From assembly GCF_016905445.1 (NCBI RefSeq), contig NZ_JAFEXF010000025.1, positions 1 through 56,299 on the forward strand: a stretch of 56,299 nt of DNA. Reading direction: 5' to 3'. The notes below the pieces were generated by a model. That model had not been told where the DNA came from and searched no databases. It saw only the letters and a program-made list of their open reading frames with translations. Position 1 is the first letter of the stretch. Each line of letters begins with the position of its first letter. A program made the translations under genes and the position numbers. This DNA is from Streptomyces sp. G44. Lineage in GTDB: Bacteria; Actinomycetota; Actinomycetes; Streptomycetales; Streptomycetaceae. Below are positions 51,694-56,299 of this stretch, one piece after another.

Positions 51694-53127
51694 ATGCCAC
51701 GACGCACCATGACCTGCTGCCTGTCGGCGCTGCTCGGCAGCTCCCTCGTGCTGGGCGCCCTGCCCGGTGACGCGTCCGCCGTGAACGCGGTCGACGCGCC
51801 GATCGAGAACCCGGACCTCGCCAGCCCGCAGGTGTCCGCCGGGACCATCCAGAAGATCGCGCCGACCGGTTGGGACGGCGAGCACACCCAACTGTTCTCC
51901 GCGGACCGGGCAGGCCACGACGGCAAACTGCAGGCCGCTTCGCTCAGCGACGGTTCCGCCGGCACGCTCAGCACGCGGTTGTGGCGTGTCCAAAAGGGCG
52001 CCAGCGTCACCGTCACCTGGGACGACAGCCCCAGCCCGCTCACGAATTGCGGGACGGACGACCCCACCAAGGGCCAGCAGTACCGGGTCTTTGCCGGGGG
52101 CGAGGCGGACTCCGCCCAGACCGTCACCACGGAGGGCACCACTCGGGGCAAGGCCACATGGCACGAGGGGCGCTCGTACTCCTTCACGGCCGAGGAGAAC
52201 AACCCGCGGATCAGCTGGACGTACCGGAAGGCGTCCGCCTGCGGCCCGCTCGTCACGCACTTCCGGGCGACGCAGGACCCGGCGCCGGTGCCGTACGACA
52301 TCAAGAAGGCACGGCTGCCCATGCCCCAGGCGTACCAGGGGCGCGCGCCGATCGAAGCCCGGCTGGTGGTGCAGGACTGCACGGCCGGTCCCAGGACCTG
52401 TCACTTCGAGAAGGACGAGCGCTACTCCTACCGGTACTACGACCGGCCGCGCATGGTCGGCCAGGCGAACATCAACTGCACCCGCAACGCCCTCACCGAC
52501 AAGCGCCCGGTGAACTGGGAGGAGTTGCCGTACGACAACATCACGCAGTACCTCGCGCGGCACGAGAGCGACCCGCAGAAGCCGAAACAGCAGGTGCCCG
52601 GCCCGCAGGGTCTGCAGCAGCAGACCGACTCGTCCAAGGAACACCAGACCGACGTACGGCAGGCGCACAAGAACATCGCCGTCCAGATCGCGGCCGGCTT
52701 CACCCGTGCCGACGGCAACCCGTTGGAGATGGAGACGAACAACCCGCTGCTCTACGGACGCAAGGAGCAGCGGGACGTGACCCTCACCGTGCAGCCGGGC
52801 GAGGTGAGTTGGATCGAGGTCCAAGGCGCTCGCGAGCGGCTCGTCGGCACGCTGATCCACGACACCAAGCATGAGCGGATGGACGTCTTCGCCGACCTGC
52901 CCTCCGGCTCCTTCGGCGACCGCATGTACCAGCGCACCGGCCCGATGAGCAAGGTCGAGCTGGCCCGCTGCGCCGACGCCCGGGACAACGCCCGTACCCC
53001 GGACAACTCCATCGGCGCGCCCACCCTGCGCAACGTCCCCCACCTGGTGCCGATCGGCGACGCCCCGAAGGGTGTCAAGACCCGCACCGTTCCGCTGACC
53101 GCCGGCACCTCCCGCCCCCGGGACTGA
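51694..53127 (+). CDS. Secreted protein, possible beta-pore-forming type
   Basis: The 477-residue protein has a signal peptide (MTCCLSALLGSSLVLGALPG, then DASA) and an N-terminal beta-rich region (about 35-165) with two Cys. A C-terminal half (about 210-440) shares features with the next gene: a NINCTRNAL stretch, a Gln/Ser-rich polar stretch, then VTLTVQPGEVSWIEVQGARE. That pattern of a polar strand-rich insert followed by a P-G-x-x-x-W/V strand recalls aerolysin/ETX-MTX2 proteins. The evidence is pattern only. The ATG at 51694 follows CAAGGAGACC. Confidence 0.7.
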   Translation: MPRRTMTCCLSALLGSSLVLGALPGDASAVNAVDAPIENPDLASPQVSAGTIQKIAPTGWDGEHTQLFSADRAGHDGKLQAASLSDGSAGTLSTRLWRVQKGASVTVTWDDSPSPLTNCGTDDPTKGQQYRVFAGGEADSAQTVTTEGTTRGKATWHEGRSYSFTAEENNPRISWTYRKASACGPLVTHFRATQDPAPVPYDIKKARLPMPQAYQGRAPIEARLVVQDCTAGPRTCHFEKDERYSYRYYDRPRMVGQANINCTRNALTDKRPVNWEELPYDNITQYLARHESDPQKPKQQVPGPQGLQQQTDSSKEHQTDVRQAHKNIAVQIAAGFTRADGNPLEMETNNPLLYGRKEQRDVTLTVQPGEVSWIEVQGARERLVGTLIHDTKHERMDVFADLPSGSFGDRMYQRTGPMSKVELARCADARDNARTPDNSIGAPTLRNVPHLVPIGDAPKGVKTRTVPLTAGTSRPRD

Positions 53128-53183
53128 GGCCGCCGCGTGTCACCTCCTGAACTCCCAGGAATCCCTCACGAAAGGAAACAGCC

Positions 53184-54305
53184 ATGGTTCACACCGCGCG
53201 TTCCTCCCGGCGCCGACGAGCGGCGACCCGCCGCACGCTCGTCCTGGTACCGGCCCTGTCCGTACTCACCCTGACCGCCGCCCTGCCCTGCGCGGCGGCA
53301 CCGCGAGCCGACCAGATCGGCAACTACGGCATCGAGAAGATGCCCGAGGCGCGGGCGTTCGACGGGAAGAAGCCGCTGAAGTCGGTGCAGGAGGTGACCT
53401 CCCTGTGCGGTCACGTCAAGCGCCACACCTGCTCGTTCAAGCTCGACCCCGAGCGCAAGCGCGAGTTCACCAGTGCCGTCTACTCCGTCTCCAACGGCGC
53501 CATCAACTGCACCAACGCCGACATGTCCATCAAGCGGACGGTGACGCTGGAGACCTCCAGTTCCGACAACATCGGCGGTGAGATCTCCGGCAGCGCCACG
53601 ATCGAGGGCACGGCCTGGACGGACAACGAGGTCAGCGGTTCGGGCACCGGCGAGGTCCAGGCGCAGCAGACCTTGCAGGACGCCTCCAAGGGCAGTGCCA
53701 CCACGTCGAACACGAGCAAGAGCAGTGAGACCAACCACTCGGCGCCCAAGGACAAGGGGCCCAACCAGGACTCCACCTCCGAGAGCACGGCCTCCACGAG
53801 CGCCACCGTGGAGAACACGCTGACCGGCACGGCCCAGATGACCGAGAAGGGCAGCACCACCGCGGCGTTCAAGAGCCTCATCCACCTCGCCCTGCGCGGG
53901 GCGTTCACCGCAGCGTTCAAGGGGACGTGGGAACACACCTGGAGCATGACCAACACCGAGGAGACCGAGGTCTCGTTCACCTTGAAGCCCAACGACGAGA
54001 TCCAGTTCGGCGCCCTCAACTCCATGTCCCGCGTCGTCGGCGACCTGCACGTGGACGGCACCGGCAAGATGGTCAAGGGCGTAGCGGTGGACGGCCCGTC
54101 GACCACGAACTCCTCCACCGTCGTCGCGCAGACCTACACCAACCCCGACAAGTGCCAGACCGTGCGTCCGTCCGGTGCCACCGCGAAGCAGCCGGACGAC
54201 TACGGCGGTGACCGGAGCGTCAAGCCGCGGACCGGTCCCGATCAGCGCCGTCACACCGGGACCTATGTCCTGGAGAAGGGAGACATCTGGCGCAAGATCG
54301 CCTGA
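53184..54305 (+). CDS. Secreted Ser/Thr-rich protein, possible beta-pore-forming type
   Basis: The 373-residue protein has an Arg-rich n-region and signal (LVLVPALSVLTLTAALPCAA) followed by a mature domain. From about 115 to 215 it is very rich in Ser/Thr/Gly with alternating polarity (SGSATIEGTAWTDNEVSGSG), then continues AAFKGTWEHTWSMTNTEETE and VSFTLKPNDEIQFGALNSMS. This resembles the membrane-inserting strands and following strands of ETX/MTX2-aerolysin toxins. Like its neighbour it has an INCT motif. The ATG follows AAGGAAACAGCC. A hairpin follows the gene. Confidence 0.7.
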   Translation: MVHTARSSRRRRAATRRTLVLVPALSVLTLTAALPCAAAPRADQIGNYGIEKMPEARAFDGKKPLKSVQEVTSLCGHVKRHTCSFKLDPERKREFTSAVYSVSNGAINCTNADMSIKRTVTLETSSSDNIGGEISGSATIEGTAWTDNEVSGSGTGEVQAQQTLQDASKGSATTSNTSKSSETNHSAPKDKGPNQDSTSESTASTSATVENTLTGTAQMTEKGSTTAAFKSLIHLALRGAFTAAFKGTWEHTWSMTNTEETEVSFTLKPNDEIQFGALNSMSRVVGDLHVDGTGKMVKGVAVDGPSTTNSSTVVAQTYTNPDKCQTVRPSGATAKQPDDYGGDRSVKPRTGPDQRRHTGTYVLEKGDIWRKIA

Positions 54306-54320
54306 CCTCAAGGGGCCGCA

Positions 54321-54351
54321 GGGCGGCCGGCGTCGGTACCTCCGGCCGCCC
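54321..54351 (+). terminator. Hairpin downstream of the secreted-protein series
   Basis: GGGCGGCCGG and CCGGCCGCCC are perfect 10-bp arms around an 11-nt loop, 16 nt after the stop codon. It is a likely terminator for the 51054-54305 genes. Confidence 0.75.
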
Positions 54352-54447
54352 CCGACAACCGACCGTTGCCGAAACGTCCGGTAGCGCCGCACGGGCATGT
54401 CACAAAACTAACTTCCACTTCCGACGCACGCCCTTTCGGGCCCTCAT

Positions 54448-56299
54448 TCAGACGCGGCCGTTGACTCCGGAGGAGGAAAGCTGCGCGCACGGGTTCGTCG
54501 CCTGGTGCCCCTGGTGCTGCTGTTGCCTCACGTCCGCCACGTATTGCCCGTAGTAGAAGCCGGGCGTCTCCTCCGTCACGGCCGGATCGCCCAGTGCGGC
54601 GGTGCTGTCCACGGTGGCCTTGTACAGATCCAGGCCGGTCGACTTCCACCCGGACAGCCGGTCCATGGTGGAGTTGACGTCGCTGCCGCTGCGCAGCGCC
54701 TCCGCCTGGTCCTGCTCCAGCAGCTTGCGGTCCCCGAGGTAGACCACGTGGGAGGCGGAGTACTTGTGGTTCTGCAGGGCGATGATCAGGTGCTGCCGGT
54801 CTAAGGGGAACTGGTGGAAGTCGAGCGACGCCTTGAAGGTGCCGGTGACCCGGTAGAGGCGGTACTTGATCCCCTCGCGCTCCGAGGAGCGGACCGGCGA
54901 GCCCAGGGAGACGTCGTAGTCCGCGGCGTTGACGAAGTCGACCGCGGTTGCGTCGTCGCTGCCGCGGTAGCGGAACCACGGGAAGAGGTCCGCCTCGAAG
55001 GTCTCCGCCCCGGTGTCCAGCGCGCTGACCTCGTTGCAGTTGAACCCCGTGGACACGATCTGCTGACGGACGAGCACCTGGTCAGCGACGCGCACCGAAC
55101 GGTCGGCCGCGATCCCCGTCGCCGCGTCCAGACCCTTCGCCGTGTCGGAGGGCATGAGCTGGATGGTCGCGGACACGACCTTGCCCCCTGGACGACGCCC
55201 ATGGTCACCGGCTGCGGCAGGGAACGCGCGGCGTCGAGGTACATCATCCCTTGCAGGCACTTCACCCCCTTCTCCGGGCTGTTCATGGACTCCAGGCTCC
55301 GGCGCACGGCCTGCCGTTCCGGCGCGCCGGGCCGCCGAGACTCCGGAGCGCTTCAGTGCCTTGATGGCCACGTCGATGGACGTCTGCGCCGCCATGGCGG
55401 GCCAGGAGGGCAGGGAGCCGTTGTCCTCGCGGAACGATTCGGCCCAGTTCAGGGCCTCGCCGGTGAGGCTGTCCGCCATCAGGGAAGAGGCGACGTACAG
55501 GTTGCGGGTCAACGCCCGCGCCTTCTTCTCCTGGGGGGTCTTCCGCAGCCGGGCGACGAAGGCGTCGTTGCTCAGCGCGTCGCCGCCGACGACGGTGCCG
55601 CGTACCCCCGCTTCCCGCAGGGCCACCAGGGTTCGCTCGGCGGCGTCCTCGTGCATGGCGAGCACGACCGGCCCGGCGGAAGCGTCCTCGGCGACGGCGG
55701 CCACGGCCTTGTCGATACGGCCGCCCAGCCCGGGGTCCATGACGCGGCCGATGCTCTCGGTGTGCCGAACCCGGCCGAGCCCGCCGAACGCCTCGCGGAA
55801 GCCGGCGGCCAGGGTACGCCCGTAGCCGGTGCCGGTGTGGATCACGGACGCGGTCCTGGCCTTCTTGACGCCGTTCAGGTGCCCGGCGATGAAAGCGCCC
55901 TGGTAGCCATGGCGAAAGTGGCCCGGAAGAACCAGAGATTGTCCCGGTGACGGCGTCCGCGGTCGCCGTCGGGGTGATGGCCGCGATACCGGCGCCCGCG
56001 TAGACCGGCCCTGCGGCGAGCGCGGTGCCGCTGACGGTGTGACCGACGACCAGTGCCGCCCGGTCGTCCTCGACGACCTTCCTGGCGACCCGGCGGGCCG
56101 TTTCCGGGTCGTCTTTGTCGTCGTGCACGAGCAGCCGGACGGGGTGGCCCGCGACCCCGCCGTGGTTGTTGATCTGGTCGAGGTGGAGCCGTGTCCCTCG
56201 CAGCACCGCCTGCCCGCGCTCGGCCCCCGGCCCGCTCAGCCCGGCCACCACGGCCACGTGCACCGGCGCGGGCTCGTCGCGCGTCAGCCGGAGTGACAG
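54448..56299 (-). pseudogene. Periplasmic-binding-protein/ligand-gated-channel fusion, multiply frameshifted (partial)
   Basis: Reading inward from the right edge, the minus strand encodes a type 1 periplasmic binding domain (VHVAVVAGLSGPGAERG, DQINNHGGVAGHPVRLLVHD), then breaks frame near 55950-55930 (ADAVTG / DNLWFFRATF / RHGYQGAFIAGHL in three frames) and again around 55310-55190. The C-terminal part (about 55180-54530) resembles the extracellular domain of pentameric ligand-gated channels: ETFEADLFPWFRYRG, GTFKASLDFHQFPLDRQHL, ETPGFYYGQYVADVRQ. The membrane domain expected after that is missing. At least four frame changes mark it as a pseudogene; its N-terminus lies outside the window. 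Confidence 0.72.

Overview
The window is GC-rich DNA from a Streptomyces-type actinomycete. The signs are GTG and TTG starts, 4-bp ATGA/GTGA gene overlaps, Streptomyces-style carotenoid gene order (crtY-T-U facing crtI-B), a SigB-family sigma factor with stressosome genes, EndoH, ricin-type lectins and many secreted proteins. No rRNA, tRNA, CRISPR array, insertion sequence or plasmid core was recognised, so it reads as accessory chromosome.

Layout. 1-6 kb: cytochrome bd oxidase operon cydA-B-D-C (cydC cut by the left edge), divergent from a LysR regulator. 6-10 kb: secreted trypsin-like protease, two isochorismatase-family genes (one lipoprotein) and a divergent GlxA-type regulator. 10-17 kb: carotenoid cluster, crtY-crtT-crtU facing crtI-crtB-DUF5914, with no crtE. 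17-24 kb: stressosome operon rsbR-rsbS-rsbT plus an ATPase/PP2C fusion and a SpoIIE-type phosphatase, then a MarR regulator, a second SpoIIE phosphatase and a SigB/F-family sigma factor. 24.3-25.6 kb: two decayed genes (DinB/DUF664 and dienelactone hydrolase), each apparently broken by a very small internal inversion. 25.6-35 kb: two secreted lectins, an isochorismatase-like protein, PPK2, ketopantoate reductase, a Tat-type sulfatase, a RibD/DHFR-like protein and EndoH.

35.1-40.7 kb: a compact single-strand terpenoid locus with a divergent squalene-hopene-cyclase-type class II cyclase, a GGPP-type synthase, a UbiA-family membrane enzyme resembling EriG-like prenyltransferases/cyclases, and a two-gene ABC transporter. 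I consider this the best candidate for an undescribed system. 41-46.5 kb: a 1258-residue TPR-CHAT (caspase-like) protein, divergent from a small protein and a membrane protein, with a nine-unit 16-bp repeat array in the shared promoter region. 46.5-49.3 kb: decayed DNA with two adjacent frameshifted genes. 49.3-54.3 kb: a secreted RCC1-repeat protein and a row of three secreted proteins, two of them possibly beta-pore-forming. 54.4-56.3 kb: a multiply frameshifted remnant of a periplasmic-binding-protein/pentameric ligand-gated-channel fusion, running off the right edge.

How the genes fit together. The rsb genes would sense stress and release a sigma factor. The sigma gene and the rsb operon each have a SigB-like promoter candidate. 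The crt cluster lacks its own GGPP synthase, and the only prenyl synthase in the window lies 20 kb away in the terpenoid locus. All functional statements come from reading motifs and gene order; no database search was run.
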